Assembly (NCBI RefSeq): GCF_012530535.1
Contig: NZ_CP051299.1
Span: 806,001-870,000, forward strand
DNA from: Microcella flavibacter
GTDB lineage: Bacteria > Actinomycetota > Actinomycetes > Actinomycetales > Microbacteriaceae
DNA length: 64,000 bases
Reading direction: 5' to 3'
Below, in pieces: positions 7,159 through 16,675 of the stretch (positions are counted from its first letter, which is position 1; every line of letters starts with the position of its first letter). The notes below the pieces were generated by a model that ran no database searches, was not told the DNA's origin, and worked only from the letters and a program-made list of their open reading frames with translations. Position numbers and translations under genes: made by a program.

Positions 7159-8930
7159 GCGACGCCGATCGTCTCCTCGCCGCGCTCGACGAGCAGCAGC
7201 GCACGGTCGCCGAGAGCCTGCTCGGCCCCGTCTGCGTGCTCGCCGGCGCCGGCACCGGCAAGACCCGGGCCATCACGCACCGCATCGCCTACGGCGTGGC
7301 GACGGGCTCGTACGACCCCTCGCGGGTCATGGCGCTGACGTTCACGACGCGGGCGGCGGGCGAGCTCGCCGGCCGGCTGCGGGCTCTCGGGGCGGAGGGC
7401 GTCGCGGCGCGCACCTTCCACTCGGCGGCGCTGCGCCAGCTGCACTACTTCTGGCCCATCGTCGTCGGCGGCAGCGCGCCGAGCATCCTCGACGGCAAGG
7501 CGCGCCTGCTCGGCCAGGCCGCCGCGAGCATGAAGCTCACCGTCGACACCGCCGCCCTGCGCGATGCGGCCGCCGAGATCGAGTGGCGCAAGGTCAGCCG
7601 CATGAGCATGACGCAGTACGCGAGGGCCGCCGAGAGCCGCACGATGCCCGCGAAGCTCGACGTCGGCCAGATGGTCGAGCTGCACCGCCGGTACGAGCAG
7701 CTGAAGGACGAGCGCCGGCAGATCGACTTCGAGGACGTCCTCCTGGTGACGGCCGGGATGCTCGAATCCGAGCCGCGCGTGGCCGAGCAGGTGCGCGAGC
7801 AGTACCGCTTCTTCGTCGTCGACGAGTACCAGGACGTCTCGCCCCTGCAGCACGACCTGCTGACGCTCTGGCTCGGAGGGCGGCGCGAGCTCTGCGTGGT
7901 CGGCGACGCCTCGCAGACCATCTACTCGTTCGCGGGCGCCTCGAGCGACTACCTCGTGCGCTTCGGCGCCGAGTACCCCGACGCCGAGGTCGTGCGCCTG
8001 GAGGAGAACTACCGCTCGACGGGCGAGATCGTCGCCCTCGCCAACCGCCTCATGCGCGGCCGCCCCGGGGCGCTCACGCTGCGCGCCGCGGGGGAGGCCG
8101 CCGCCGCGGGTGCCACGCCCACGGTGAGCCGGCACGCCGACGACGCCGCCGAGTCGGCCGCGCTCGCGCAGTCGATCGCGCGCCGCATCGCCGACGGCAC
8201 GCCGCCCGAGTCGATCGCCGTGCTGTACCGCATCAACACGCAGTCGATCGCGATCGAGGCGGCGCTGCGGCGCGCGGGCATCCCCGTGCAGACGCGCGCG
8301 AACAGCCGCTTCTTCGACCAGCCGGAGGTCAAGCAGGCGATCATGCTGCTGCGCGGCGCCTCGATCGCCGGTGCCGCCTCCGTCGGCGGCGGCGAGGAGC
8401 CCCTGTTCAAGAGCGTGAGCGACGTGCTGCGCGGGCTCGGCTGGCAGCAGGACGCCCCCGAGGGCTCCGGCGCCGAGCGCGCCCGGTGGGACAGCCTGAC
8501 CGCGCTGCTCGGTCTCGCCGAGGAGGCGCCCGCGGGCACGACGCTCGCCGACTTCGTGCGCGAGCTGCAGCGCCGGGTGCAGGCCCAGCACGAGCCGACC
8601 CGCTCGGCCGTGACCCTCTCGACGCTGCACGCGGCGAAGGGCCTGGAGTGGGACGTCGTGCACATCGTCGGCCTCAGCGAGGGGCTCGTGCCGATCAGCT
8701 TCGCGAAGGGGCTCGAGGCGATCGACGAGGAGCGCCGGCTGTTCTACGTGGGCGTCACGCGCGCCCGCCGCGTGCTCGAGCTCTCGTGGGCGCAGCGACC
8801 GATGCAGGCCCGGGCCGAGCGCTCGGCCAGCCGGTTCCTCGACGAGATCCGCCCGCCGGGATCGGCCGCGGGCTCCGGGGCGATCGCCGCGGGCGCCGGG
8901 CTCAACCGGCGATCGGCACTGCGCGACTGA
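7155..8930 (+). CDS. uvrD2: UvrD/Rep-family ATP-dependent DNA helicase
   Basis: This 591-residue superfamily 1A 3'-5' helicase has all main motifs: Walker A AGAGTGKT, motif Ia TFTTRAAGE, Walker B FFVVDEYQD, motif III GDASQTIYSFAGA, motif IV EENYRST, motif V TLHAAKGLEWD and motif VI FYVGVTRAR. It unwinds DNA in repair. It is shorter than mycobacterial UvrD2 because no HRDC domain follows motif VI; the protein ends in an Ala/Gly-rich tail. The ATG overlaps the nudC stop. The 3' end overlaps the convergent E1-like gene by 29 bases. Confidence 0.9.
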   Translation: MSDADRLLAALDEQQRTVAESLLGPVCVLAGAGTGKTRAITHRIAYGVATGSYDPSRVMALTFTTRAAGELAGRLRALGAEGVAARTFHSAALRQLHYFWPIVVGGSAPSILDGKARLLGQAAASMKLTVDTAALRDAAAEIEWRKVSRMSMTQYARAAESRTMPAKLDVGQMVELHRRYEQLKDERRQIDFEDVLLVTAGMLESEPRVAEQVREQYRFFVVDEYQDVSPLQHDLLTLWLGGRRELCVVGDASQTIYSFAGASSDYLVRFGAEYPDAEVVRLEENYRSTGEIVALANRLMRGRPGALTLRAAGEAAAAGATPTVSRHADDAAESAALAQSIARRIADGTPPESIAVLYRINTQSIAIEAALRRAGIPVQTRANSRFFDQPEVKQAIMLLRGASIAGAASVGGGEEPLFKSVSDVLRGLGWQQDAPEGSGAERARWDSLTALLGLAEEAPAGTTLADFVRELQRRVQAQHEPTRSAVTLSTLHAAKGLEWDVVHIVGLSEGLVPISFAKGLEAIDEERRLFYVGVTRARRVLELSWAQRPMQARAERSASRFLDEIRPPGSAAGSGAIAAGAGLNRRSALRD

Positions 8931-9804
8931 GGTCGTCGGGCGTCGAGTCGGGCGTGCGCGGCGCGGTGCCGGCCGGCTCCTCCGCCGCCGGCGCGGTCGC
9001 CGGCGCAGGCCCGGCCGGTGGCGCCGCCACCAGCTCCAGCCCGCGGCACCCGCAGCGCGGGGAGGGCCGCCACTCCCGTTCGACCCGAGCGCCGTCGTCG
9101 GCCGCGATGCGCAGGCTGCGCCCGCCGGCTCCGCCGAGCATGCGCACGACGGCGGCGCCGGCCTCCGCGGCGAGGAGGGGCGCGTCGGCCGCGGCGGGGC
9201 GGCCCCAGAGCTGGCTCGCGAGAGCCGGCCACGCGGCGTCCTCCTCCGTGCGGGCCTGCTCGACGCAGGCGAGGCACGCGGTCGCGCCGGGCACGACGAG
9301 GGGCCCGACCGTCGCCGAGGCCTCGCCGATGACGACGGCGAGGTGACGCACGTCGCGGCGCAGCCAGCGCTGGTGCTCGAGCGGATCGATCACGTGGGTG
9401 CTCACGAGCACGGCCGCGTCGACGGCCTCCTCGTCGAGCCGGTCGCCGGCCGCGGCGACGACGACGGGATGCCCCGCCTCCGCCAGCACGCGCGCGATGC
9501 GCGCCGCCGAGTCCGACGACCCCACGACCGCCACCCGTGCGGGCGGCGCAGCCTCGTCCGGGGCGCGGGTCAGGGCGGGGGCGAGCCGGGCGAGCAGGCG
9601 CTCGACCTCGTCGTCGGCCATCTGCGCGGCGTGCGCGAGCACCCCGAGCCCGGCCCGCGTGACGCCGGTCTCGAGGGCGGCGACGAGCCGCGCATCCCCG
9701 TCGGAGACGGCGTCGAGCACGACGAGCGCGGGGTCGACGCCGATCTGCAGGCTGTCGGGGGAGCGCCACACGATGGCGCGGCGGGGGTCGAGGCGCAGGA
9801 TCAT
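8902..9804 (-). CDS. Degenerate E1/ThiF-like zinc protein
   Basis: This 300-residue protein has a Rossmann-like strand VAVVGSSDSAARIARVLAEAG (about 91-111) whose glycine loop is altered, and two cysteine pairs, CLAC (177-180) and CGC (251-253), arranged like the structural zinc site of ThiF/MoeB-type and cyclodehydratase-partner proteins. No adenylylation motif is evident, so it may bind a peptide or partner rather than activate it. A proline/alanine tail ends the protein. It lies downstream of the DUF2342 gene on the same strand. An alternative start at 9813 adds three residues. The function is unknown. Confidence 0.6.
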   Translation of the reverse strand: MILRLDPRRAIVWRSPDSLQIGVDPALVVLDAVSDGDARLVAALETGVTRAGLGVLAHAAQMADDEVERLLARLAPALTRAPDEAAPPARVAVVGSSDSAARIARVLAEAGHPVVVAAAGDRLDEEAVDAAVLVSTHVIDPLEHQRWLRRDVRHLAVVIGEASATVGPLVVPGATACLACVEQARTEEDAAWPALASQLWGRPAAADAPLLAAEAGAAVVRMLGGAGGRSLRIAADDGARVEREWRPSPRCGCRGLELVAAPPAGPAPATAPAAEEPAGTAPRTPDSTPDDLSRAVPIAG

Positions 9805-9875
9805 GGCGCACATGATCGGCGCGACCGGCCCATCGCGCGAGGGTTGTGCACAGCGCCCGTCGCCGGGCCGCGCGG

Positions 9876-11312
9876 TCAGCGCGCGCGCGGCCCCGGCTGC
9901 TCGGGCTCGTCCGGTCCGGGCTCCGTGCCGCCGCCGGGCTCCTGCGGCTCCTCGCCCGGGGCACCCTCGACGGGGCGCTCGCCGTCGCCGTCGAGCAGCG
10001 CGCTGAGCGCCTGGTCGAAGGCCTCGTCGTCGACCGGGCCCGAGCGCAGCGAGGCGATGACGCGCGCCGGGTCCTCGATGTCCTCCGCGCCGGGCAGCAG
10101 GTCCGGGTGCGCCCACAGCTCGTCCCGGGAGGCGGCGCCGACAGCGTCGGTCACGGTGCGCCAGAACGCGGCGGCCTCGCGCAGGCGGCGCGGGCGAAGC
10201 TCGAGGCCCACGAGGGTCGCGAAGGCCGACTCGGCGGGCCCGCTCGCGGCGCGACGGCGGCGCACGGTCTCGGCGACGGCGTCGGCCTTCGGCAGGCGCG
10301 AGGTCGCGTCGGCGGTGACGACGTCGACCCAGCCCTCGATGAGCGCGAGGGTCGTCTCGAGGCGGGCGAGGGCGGCGAGCTGCGCCTCCGACTTCGGCGG
10401 GATGAGCGCGCCGCTCGTGAGCGCCTCGCGCAGGCTCTCGGGGTTCGAGGGGTCGAGGTCGGCGGCGAGCGACTCCATCCTGTCCATGTCGATGGTGATG
10501 CCGCGGGCGTAGTCGGTGATGGCGCTGATGAGGTGCAGCCGCAGCCAGCGCGCGTGCCGGAACAGTCGCGCGTGCGCGAGCTCGCGCACCGCGAGGTAGA
10601 GCTGCACCTGATCGGCGGGGATGTCGAGGCCCTGCCCGAAGGCGGCCACGTTCTGCGGCAGCAGCGCGGCCTGCACGTCGTGCTCGTCGCGCCCGGGCAG
10701 CAGCGGGATGCCGATGTCGCCGCCGGAGACGACCTCGGCCGAGAGCTGGCCGACGACGTGGCCGAGCTGCAGCGAGAAGAGGGTGCCGCCGAGCGAGCGC
10801 ATGACGCGGGTCGCGTCGCCGAGCATCGCCTTCATCTCCTCCGGCACCTGGCCGTCGAGCGCGCCGGTGAGGGCGTCGGCGATGGAGAGGGCGACGGGCT
10901 CGGCGAGCTGGGTCCACACCGGCATCGTCTGCCGCGCCCAGTCGGCGCGGGTCAGCAGCGAGGGCTCGGCCGTCAGCTGCGTGATCGAGGTGGCCTCGTC
11001 GAGCCAGAGGGCGGCGACGTGCAGCGCCTGCCGCAGGGCCTCGAGCTCGGCGGGGGTCGAGGCGACCGCGCCCGTCGCGGCGATGCGCCCCGACTCCTCC
11101 TTCGCGAGGCGCCAGTCGACGCCGTCGCCGTCGCCGGCGGCGTTCATCGCCTGCTGCAGCTGCCCCATGAGTCGGGCGAGCATCGCGGGGTCGGTGGGCA
11201 GTCCTGCGGCCCCGGCGAGCTTCGAGGGATCCATGTCGCCCTCGCCCGCCAGGAATCTACGCATCATTTCGCGGAACTCGTCGCCGGCTCCGCCGAGGGG
11301 ATCCTCAGCCAT
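9876..11312 (-). CDS. DUF2342-family predicted zinc-dependent protease-like protein
   Basis: This 478-residue protein is recognisable by the VRELAHARLFRHARWLR segment (about 240-256), which gives an ExxAH zinc-binding-like motif, and by IEGWVDVV downstream. Homologues are often annotated as zinc-dependent metalloproteases or F420-biosynthesis-associated proteins, but a classical HExxH is absent. The N-terminus holds a Met/Gln-rich helical stretch and the C-terminus is Pro/Glu/Gly rich. It is divergent from the PDZ-Lon gene, as in mycobacteria. The ATG lies 7 bases after TAGCGT, so the mRNA is probably leaderless. Confidence 0.75.
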   Translation of the reverse strand: MAEDPLGGAGDEFREMMRRFLAGEGDMDPSKLAGAAGLPTDPAMLARLMGQLQQAMNAAGDGDGVDWRLAKEESGRIAATGAVASTPAELEALRQALHVAALWLDEATSITQLTAEPSLLTRADWARQTMPVWTQLAEPVALSIADALTGALDGQVPEEMKAMLGDATRVMRSLGGTLFSLQLGHVVGQLSAEVVSGGDIGIPLLPGRDEHDVQAALLPQNVAAFGQGLDIPADQVQLYLAVRELAHARLFRHARWLRLHLISAITDYARGITIDMDRMESLAADLDPSNPESLREALTSGALIPPKSEAQLAALARLETTLALIEGWVDVVTADATSRLPKADAVAETVRRRRAASGPAESAFATLVGLELRPRRLREAAAFWRTVTDAVGAASRDELWAHPDLLPGAEDIEDPARVIASLRSGPVDDEAFDQALSALLDGDGERPVEGAPGEEPQEPGGGTEPGPDEPEQPGPRAR

Positions 11313-11469
11313 GCTCCCTACGCTAGTGCGGCGCCCTCGGGCCGGTACCCGGTTTCGCCGTAGGCTGACGGCCGGTCCTCCGCCCGGCGGCGCGACCCGG
11401 TTGCAGCGCCCTCTGCGCGGCGCTCGTACCTTCCTCCCATCCGGAGCCTTCTGACCCACGAGGAGAGCG

Positions 11470-12579
11470 GTGTCGCTTTTCACCGACAGCACCGAGACCG
11501 ACGACGGCCGCGATCAGCGCCGCGGCGGTCGGGCCGGCTGGCTCCTGCTCGGCGTCACCGTCTTCGGGCTCGTCGCGCTCGCGCTGCTGCCCTCGCCGTA
11601 CGTCATCGAACGGCCCGGTCCCGTCTTCGACACCCTCGGCTCCGTCCCCGTCGACGGCGAGGACGTCCCCCTCATCACCATCCCGACCGAGCCGACCTAC
11701 GACACGGAGGGCTCGCTGAGCCTGCTCACCGTCACCGTCGCCGGCAACCCCGACCGCCTGCCCTCGTGGTTCGAGGTCGGCGCCGCCTGGCTCGACCCGC
11801 AGCAGTCGGTCGTGCCGGCCGACACCGTCTTCCCCGCGGGCGTCAGCACCGAGGACCGCCGCGAGCAGAGCCGCGTCGAGATGGAGAACTCGCAGCAGGA
11901 GGCCGTCGCCGCCGCCCTCCGCACCCTCGGCGAGCCCTATGAGAGCACCCTCATCGTCGTCGAGACGACGGAGGGCGGCCGGGCCGAGGGCGTCCTCGAG
12001 GCCGACGACCGCATCATCTCCGTCAACGGCGAGGAGCTGCGGGATGTCACGGCGCTGCGCGCCGCGATCGCCGCGAACGGCACCTCCGAGCCCGCGGTCA
12101 TCGGCATCGAGCGCGAGGGCCGGAGCGAGACCGTCGAGATCGTCCCCGAGTTCAGCGAGGGCGAGAACCGGGTTCCCGTCGTCGGCATCCTCGTGGCGGG
12201 GGAGTACGAGTTCCCGTTCGAGGTCGAGATCGAGCTCGAGAACGTCGGCGGTCCGAGCGCCGGCATGATGTTCGCGCTGGGCATCATCGACAAGCTGACG
12301 CCCGGGTCGCTGGCGGGCGGCGCCGAGGTCGCTGGCACCGGCACGATCGCGGCCGACGGCAGCGTCGGGCCGATCGGCGGCATCGTGCAGAAGATGTACG
12401 GCGCCCAGGATGCGGGGGCGACGGTGTTCCTCTCGCCGCGCGGCAACTGCGACGAGGTGGTGGGGGCGATCCCCGACGGTCTCGACGTGATCGCCGTCGC
12501 GACCCTCGACGAGGCCGTGCTCGCGCTGCAGTCGCTGGCGGACGGGGACGACCCGGCCTCGCTGCCGCGCTGCGGCTGA
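11470..12579 (+). CDS. Membrane-anchored PDZ-Lon (S16) protease
   Basis: This 369-residue YlbL-type protein has one N-terminal membrane segment (about 19-39), an extracytoplasmic PDZ domain in the middle (GGRAEGVLEADDRIISVNGEEL region) and a C-terminal Lon catalytic domain. The catalytic dyad is visible as Ser in GGPSAGMMF and Lys in GGIVQKMYGA. It should degrade secreted or envelope proteins outside the membrane. The GTG start has GAGGAGAG just upstream. It precedes UPF0182 at 65 bases, a pairing conserved in actinobacteria. Confidence 0.88.
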   Translation: MSLFTDSTETDDGRDQRRGGRAGWLLLGVTVFGLVALALLPSPYVIERPGPVFDTLGSVPVDGEDVPLITIPTEPTYDTEGSLSLLTVTVAGNPDRLPSWFEVGAAWLDPQQSVVPADTVFPAGVSTEDRREQSRVEMENSQQEAVAAALRTLGEPYESTLIVVETTEGGRAEGVLEADDRIISVNGEELRDVTALRAAIAANGTSEPAVIGIEREGRSETVEIVPEFSEGENRVPVVGILVAGEYEFPFEVEIELENVGGPSAGMMFALGIIDKLTPGSLAGGAEVAGTGTIAADGSVGPIGGIVQKMYGAQDAGATVFLSPRGNCDEVVGAIPDGLDVIAVATLDEAVLALQSLADGDDPASLPRCG

Positions 12580-12644
12580 GCATCCCCCAAGCTGACCCCC
12601 GTAAGCTGGCACGGTTCATCCCCCAACCCCGGGAGCCCCCTGCC

Positions 12645-15563
12645 GTGACTGCCACCGCCCCGCCGCCCCCTGCGAACAAGCAGCGAGCGACCCTCGCGAT
12701 CTCCGCATCGATCCTCGGAGCCGTGGTCGTGCTGTTCTTCGTGTTCGCGGGCTTCTACACCGACGTGCTCTGGTTCGATCAGCTCGGCTACCTCCCCGTG
12801 CTCACGACGCAGTGGATCGCCACCGCGGGCATGTTCGTGCTCGGCTTCGTCGCGATGTTCGTGCCCGTCTTCGTGAGCCTGCAGATCGCCTACCGCCTGC
12901 GGCCCGTCTACGCGAAGCTCTCGTCGCAGCTCGACCGCTACCAGGAGGTCGTCGAGCCGCTGCGCCGCGTGGCCATGCTGGGCATCCCGGCCGTGCTCGG
13001 CCTCTTCGCCGGCGTCGCCTCGGCCAGCCTGTGGCCCGTCGTGCTGCAGTGGTGGAACCGCACCTCGTTCGGCCAGGTCGACCCGCAGTTCGGCCTCGAC
13101 ATCTCGTTCTTCGTCTACGAGCTGCCCTTCTGGCGCAGCATCGTCGCCTTCGCCTCCGCCGCTGTTCTGCTCTCGGCGCTCGCCGCGGTCGCCGCCAGCT
13201 ACCTCTACGGCGCCGTGCGCTTCATGGGCCGCGAGGTGCGCATCTCGCGCACCGCGCGCGTCCAGTTCGCCGTCACCGCGGCCATCTACCTCGCGCTGCA
13301 GGCCGTCTCGATCTGGCTCGACCAGTACGCGGTGCTGAGCCAGTCGAGCGTGGGCTTCCTGCCCGCCGGCGCCGGCTTCACCGAGGCCAACGCGACCATC
13401 CCGGGCCGGGCGATCCTCGCCGGCATCGCCGCGCTCGTCGCGATCCTCTTCATCATCACGGCGGTCATCGGGCGCTGGCGCCTGCCGATCGTCGGCACCG
13501 CGCTGCTCATCGTCAGCGGCCTGCTCATCGGCAGCGTCTACCCCTCGCTCGTCCAGCAGTTCCAGGTCGTGCCCAACCAGCGCTCGGCCGAGGCCGAGTT
13601 CATCCAGCGCAACATCGACGCCACCCGTGACGCCTACGGCGTCGCCGGGGTCGAGGAGATCGACTACGCGGCCGAGACCGACGCGACCGCGGGCGCCCTG
13701 CGCGAGGACGCGGAGACCACCGCGAACATCCGCATCCTCGACCCGGCGCTCGTCACCGACGCGTTCTCGCAGCTCGAGCAGTTCCGGCAGTACTACCAGT
13801 TCCCCGAGTACCTCGACGTCGACCGCTACGAGATCGACGGCGAGACCACCGACACGGTGATCTCGGTGCGCGAGCTCGACGCCGCCGGCCAGACCTCGCA
13901 GAACTGGTTCAACAACACCATCGTCTTCACGCACGGCTACGGCGTCGTCGCGGCCTACGGCAACCAGCGCAGCGCCGACGGCCAGCCGCTGTTCCTCGAG
14001 CAGGGCATCCCCGTGCGCGGCGGCCTCACCGAGGAGCTCGGCGAGTACGAGCCCCGCGTGTACTTCGGCGAGCAGTCGCCCGAGTACTCCATCGTCGGCG
14101 GCCCCGAGGGCGGCGACGAGCTCGAGCTCGACTTCCCGGCGGAGGAGGGCGATGACGCCGATGCGGCGGGCAACGCCACCTACACCTTCACCGGCGAGGG
14201 CGGCCCCACGCTCGACGGCCCCTTCAAGAAGCTGCTCTACTCGCTGAAGTTCCAGTCGACCGACATCTTCCTGTCGAACGCCGTCTTCGACGAGTCGCAG
14301 ATCCTCTACGACCGCAACCCGCTCGACCGCGTCCAGAAGGTCGCCCCGTACCTGACGCTCGACAGCGACCCGTACCCGGCGATCGTCGACGGCCGCATCC
14401 AGTGGATCATCGACGGCTACACGACCTCGTCGAACTACCCGTACTCGACCTCGGTGGCCCTCTCGGCCGCCGTCGCCGACACGTACACGCCCACCCCGAC
14501 GCTGCCCGTCGACGACATCAACTACATCCGCAACTCGGTGAAGGCCACGGTCGACGCCTACGACGGATCGGTGACGCTCTACGCGTGGGACGACGAGGAC
14601 CCGATCCTCGAGACGTGGCAGAAGATCTTCCCCTCGACGCTCGAGCCGATGAGCGAGATGGGCGACGCCCTGCTCGACCACGTGCGCTACCCCGCGGACC
14701 TGTTCAAGGTGCAGCGCAACATCCTCGGCGCGTACCACGTGACCGACCCGGGATCGTTCTTCTCGACGGACGACGAGTGGATCACGCCGAACGACCCGAC
14801 CTCGACCGCCGGCACGCCCACGCTGCAGCCGCCGTACTACCTGACGATGCAGCTACCCGGCAGCGAGAACCCGGGCTTCACGCTGTACTCGACCTTCATC
14901 CCGCGCGCTGCCGGTGAGAATCAGCGCAACGTGCTCACGGGCTACCTGGCGGCCAACGCCGACCCGGGTGAGGACTACGGCAAGCTCACGCTGCTGACCC
15001 TGCCGAGGCAGACGACGATCCCCGGGCCGGGGCAGGTGCAGAACCAGTTCAACTCCGACACCGAGGTGGCGAACCAGATCGCGCTGCTCGAGCGCGGGTC
15101 GACGACGGTGCGCCGCGGCAACCTGCTGACGCTGCCCGTCGCGGGCGGTCTGCTCTACGTGCAGCCGGTGTACGTGCAGTCGACGGGTGAGACCAGCTAC
15201 CCGCTGCTGCGCAAGGTGCTCGTCTCGTTCGGCGACGAGATCGCCTTCGAGGACACCCTCGACCTCGCGCTCGACGCGCTCTTCGACGGCGACTCCGGTG
15301 CCGACGCGGGCGACGGCGGCGTCGAGCCGGTCGACCCGATCGTCGATCCCGTCGACCCGGAGGCTCCTGTCGAGCCCGAGGAGCCGGCCGAGCCGACCGA
15401 CCCGGCCGTGCCCGCGGACGACTTCGCGGCCGCGCTCGCCGACGCCCAGCAGGCGCTGCAGGACCGCGAAGCGGCCTACGCGGCGAACGACCTGGTGGCG
15501 GCGGCCGAGGCCGACGAGCGGCTTCAGGATGCGGTCGAGCGCCTGATCGCGCTCGACGAGTAA
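12645..15563 (+). CDS. UPF0182-family large membrane protein
   Basis: This 972-residue protein begins with about seven hydrophobic segments (residues 18-300) and continues as a long soluble, probably extracytoplasmic domain rich in Tyr, Asp and Asn. It ends in an acidic Pro/Glu linker (PVDPEAPVEPEEPAEPTDP region) and a short helical tail. The family is conserved in actinobacteria and has no established biochemical role that I can state. TAAGCT at 12602-12607 is a likely -10, and GGGAG precedes the GTG start, so this mRNA has a leader. Confidence 0.85.
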   Translation: MTATAPPPPANKQRATLAISASILGAVVVLFFVFAGFYTDVLWFDQLGYLPVLTTQWIATAGMFVLGFVAMFVPVFVSLQIAYRLRPVYAKLSSQLDRYQEVVEPLRRVAMLGIPAVLGLFAGVASASLWPVVLQWWNRTSFGQVDPQFGLDISFFVYELPFWRSIVAFASAAVLLSALAAVAASYLYGAVRFMGREVRISRTARVQFAVTAAIYLALQAVSIWLDQYAVLSQSSVGFLPAGAGFTEANATIPGRAILAGIAALVAILFIITAVIGRWRLPIVGTALLIVSGLLIGSVYPSLVQQFQVVPNQRSAEAEFIQRNIDATRDAYGVAGVEEIDYAAETDATAGALREDAETTANIRILDPALVTDAFSQLEQFRQYYQFPEYLDVDRYEIDGETTDTVISVRELDAAGQTSQNWFNNTIVFTHGYGVVAAYGNQRSADGQPLFLEQGIPVRGGLTEELGEYEPRVYFGEQSPEYSIVGGPEGGDELELDFPAEEGDDADAAGNATYTFTGEGGPTLDGPFKKLLYSLKFQSTDIFLSNAVFDESQILYDRNPLDRVQKVAPYLTLDSDPYPAIVDGRIQWIIDGYTTSSNYPYSTSVALSAAVADTYTPTPTLPVDDINYIRNSVKATVDAYDGSVTLYAWDDEDPILETWQKIFPSTLEPMSEMGDALLDHVRYPADLFKVQRNILGAYHVTDPGSFFSTDDEWITPNDPTSTAGTPTLQPPYYLTMQLPGSENPGFTLYSTFIPRAAGENQRNVLTGYLAANADPGEDYGKLTLLTLPRQTTIPGPGQVQNQFNSDTEVANQIALLERGSTTVRRGNLLTLPVAGGLLYVQPVYVQSTGETSYPLLRKVLVSFGDEIAFEDTLDLALDALFDGDSGADAGDGGVEPVDPIVDPVDPEAPVEPEEPAEPTDPAVPADDFAAALADAQQALQDREAAYAANDLVAAAEADERLQDAVERLIALDE

Positions 15564-15577
15564 ACGCCGACCGCAGG

Positions 15578-16447
15578 ATGGCCGCGGAGGATCCTCCCGA
15601 GTGGGCCCGGCTGAACCGGGCCCACTGGGACGAGAAGGTGCCCGTGCACCTCGCGAGCGACTTCTACGACCTCGCGCCCCTGCGCGCGGGGGAGGGGCGG
15701 CTCTACCCGATCGAGGAGTCGGAGCTGCCCGCGATCGCCCCCGAGGGCTGGGAGGGGCTGCGGGTGCTGCACCTGCAGTGCCACTTCGGGGCCGACACGC
15801 TCGTGCTCGCGCAGCGCGGCGCCGAGGTCGTCGGTCTCGACTTCTCGATGCCCGCGGTGCGCGCCGCTCGTGGCCTCGCCGACGAGCTCGGCCTCGCCGA
15901 CCGCAGCCGGTTCATCGCCGCCGACCTCTACGACGCCCGGCACCGCCTGCCCGACCCCGAGGGCTTCGACGTCGTCTACACGACGTGGGGCACCATCGGG
16001 TGGCTGCCCGATATCGAGGAGTGGGCGCGCATCATCGCCTGGTTCCTCAAGCCCGGCGGGCGGCTGTACTTCGCCGACGGGCATCCCGCGGCCTTCGTCT
16101 TCGACGACGCCGAGGGCGCGCTCACGACGCCGCGCGGACCGTTCCCCGCCCCGCGCGACGGCTACTTCGACGCCGCCCCGATCGAGGACGACGACGACCG
16201 CGACTACGCCGACCCCGCCGCCTCGCTCGCGAACGCCCGCACCGTCGAATGGATGCACCCCCTCGGCCGCACCATCACCGCGCTCATTTACGCGGGCCTC
16301 GAGATCGACTTCGTGCACGAGCACGACGCGGTGCCGTGGCAGATCTTCGACCTCGCCGTGCCGCGCGGCGATGGGCTCTGGGGCTGGCCCGACCGGGCCT
16401 GGCTGCCGCTCGGCGTCAGCATCGCCGCCACCCGCCGCGCCGACTAG
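15578..16447 (+). CDS. Class I SAM-dependent methyltransferase
   Basis: This 289-residue protein has a Rossmann methyltransferase core. VLHLQCHFGADTL (about 62-74) is motif I with an unusual glutamine-cysteine pair, EVVGLDFS follows as the ribose-binding acidic loop, and PGGRLYFADGHP lies near motif III. The target molecule cannot be inferred. The gene starts 14 bases after UPF0182, so they may be co-transcribed, and it is the last gene before the initiator tRNA. Confidence 0.8.
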   Translation: MAAEDPPEWARLNRAHWDEKVPVHLASDFYDLAPLRAGEGRLYPIEESELPAIAPEGWEGLRVLHLQCHFGADTLVLAQRGAEVVGLDFSMPAVRAARGLADELGLADRSRFIAADLYDARHRLPDPEGFDVVYTTWGTIGWLPDIEEWARIIAWFLKPGGRLYFADGHPAAFVFDDAEGALTTPRGPFPAPRDGYFDAAPIEDDDDRDYADPAASLANARTVEWMHPLGRTITALIYAGLEIDFVHEHDAVPWQIFDLAVPRGDGLWGWPDRAWLPLGVSIAATRRAD

Positions 16448-16483
16448 GGCGATCGGCCCGCGGCCGCGCCGACGACACCTCGA

Positions 16484-16513
16484 TTCGACGGATGCCCCCG
16501 CTGCTGGTATCGT
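16484..16513 (+). promoter_or_regulatory. Promoter of the initiator tRNA
   Basis: TTCGAC (16484-16489) and TATCGT (16508-16513) are separated by 18 bases and end 12 bases before the mature tRNA. Confidence 0.5.
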
Positions 16514-16525
16514 TTCCTCTCGTGC

Positions 16526-16599
16526 CGCGGGGTGGAGCAGTTCGGTAGCTCGCTGGGCTCATAACCCAGAGGTCGTAGGTTCAAATCCTGCCCCCGCAA
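16526..16599 (+). tRNA. Initiator tRNA-fMet (CAU)
   Basis: The acceptor strands CGCGGGG and CCCCGCA pair at six positions and leave C1 opposite A72, the hallmark that marks initiator tRNA. The anticodon stem ends with three consecutive G-C pairs (CTGGG / CCCAG) around loop CTCATAA, anticodon CAT. The T arm is GTAGG-TTCAAAT-CCTGC. CCA is not encoded; the genomic sequence continues CAAAG. The gene lies between the methyltransferase and ribokinase genes and has its own promoter and terminators. Confidence 0.97.
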
Positions 16600-16604
16600 C
16601 AAAG

Positions 16605-16638
16605 AGAAGGCCCGGAATCGCGAGATTCCGGGCCTTCT
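16605..16638 (+). terminator. Strong hairpin terminator after tRNA-fMet
   Basis: A perfect 15-bp stem (16605-16619 with 16624-16638) is closed by a GCGA loop and starts 5 bases after the tRNA. The core of the stem is CCCGGAATC / GATTCCGGG. Confidence 0.85.
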
Positions 16639-16653
16639 GCATTCTCGGGGCGG

Positions 16654-16675
16654 CCCGGAATCGCGCGATTCCGGG
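16654..16675 (+). terminator. Second hairpin terminator with the same stem core
   Basis: CCCGGAATC and GATTCCGGG form a 9-bp stem with loop GCGC and are followed by TTTTC. The stem core is identical to the first hairpin. It also lies beyond the end of the convergent ribokinase gene and may serve both strands. Confidence 0.75.
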
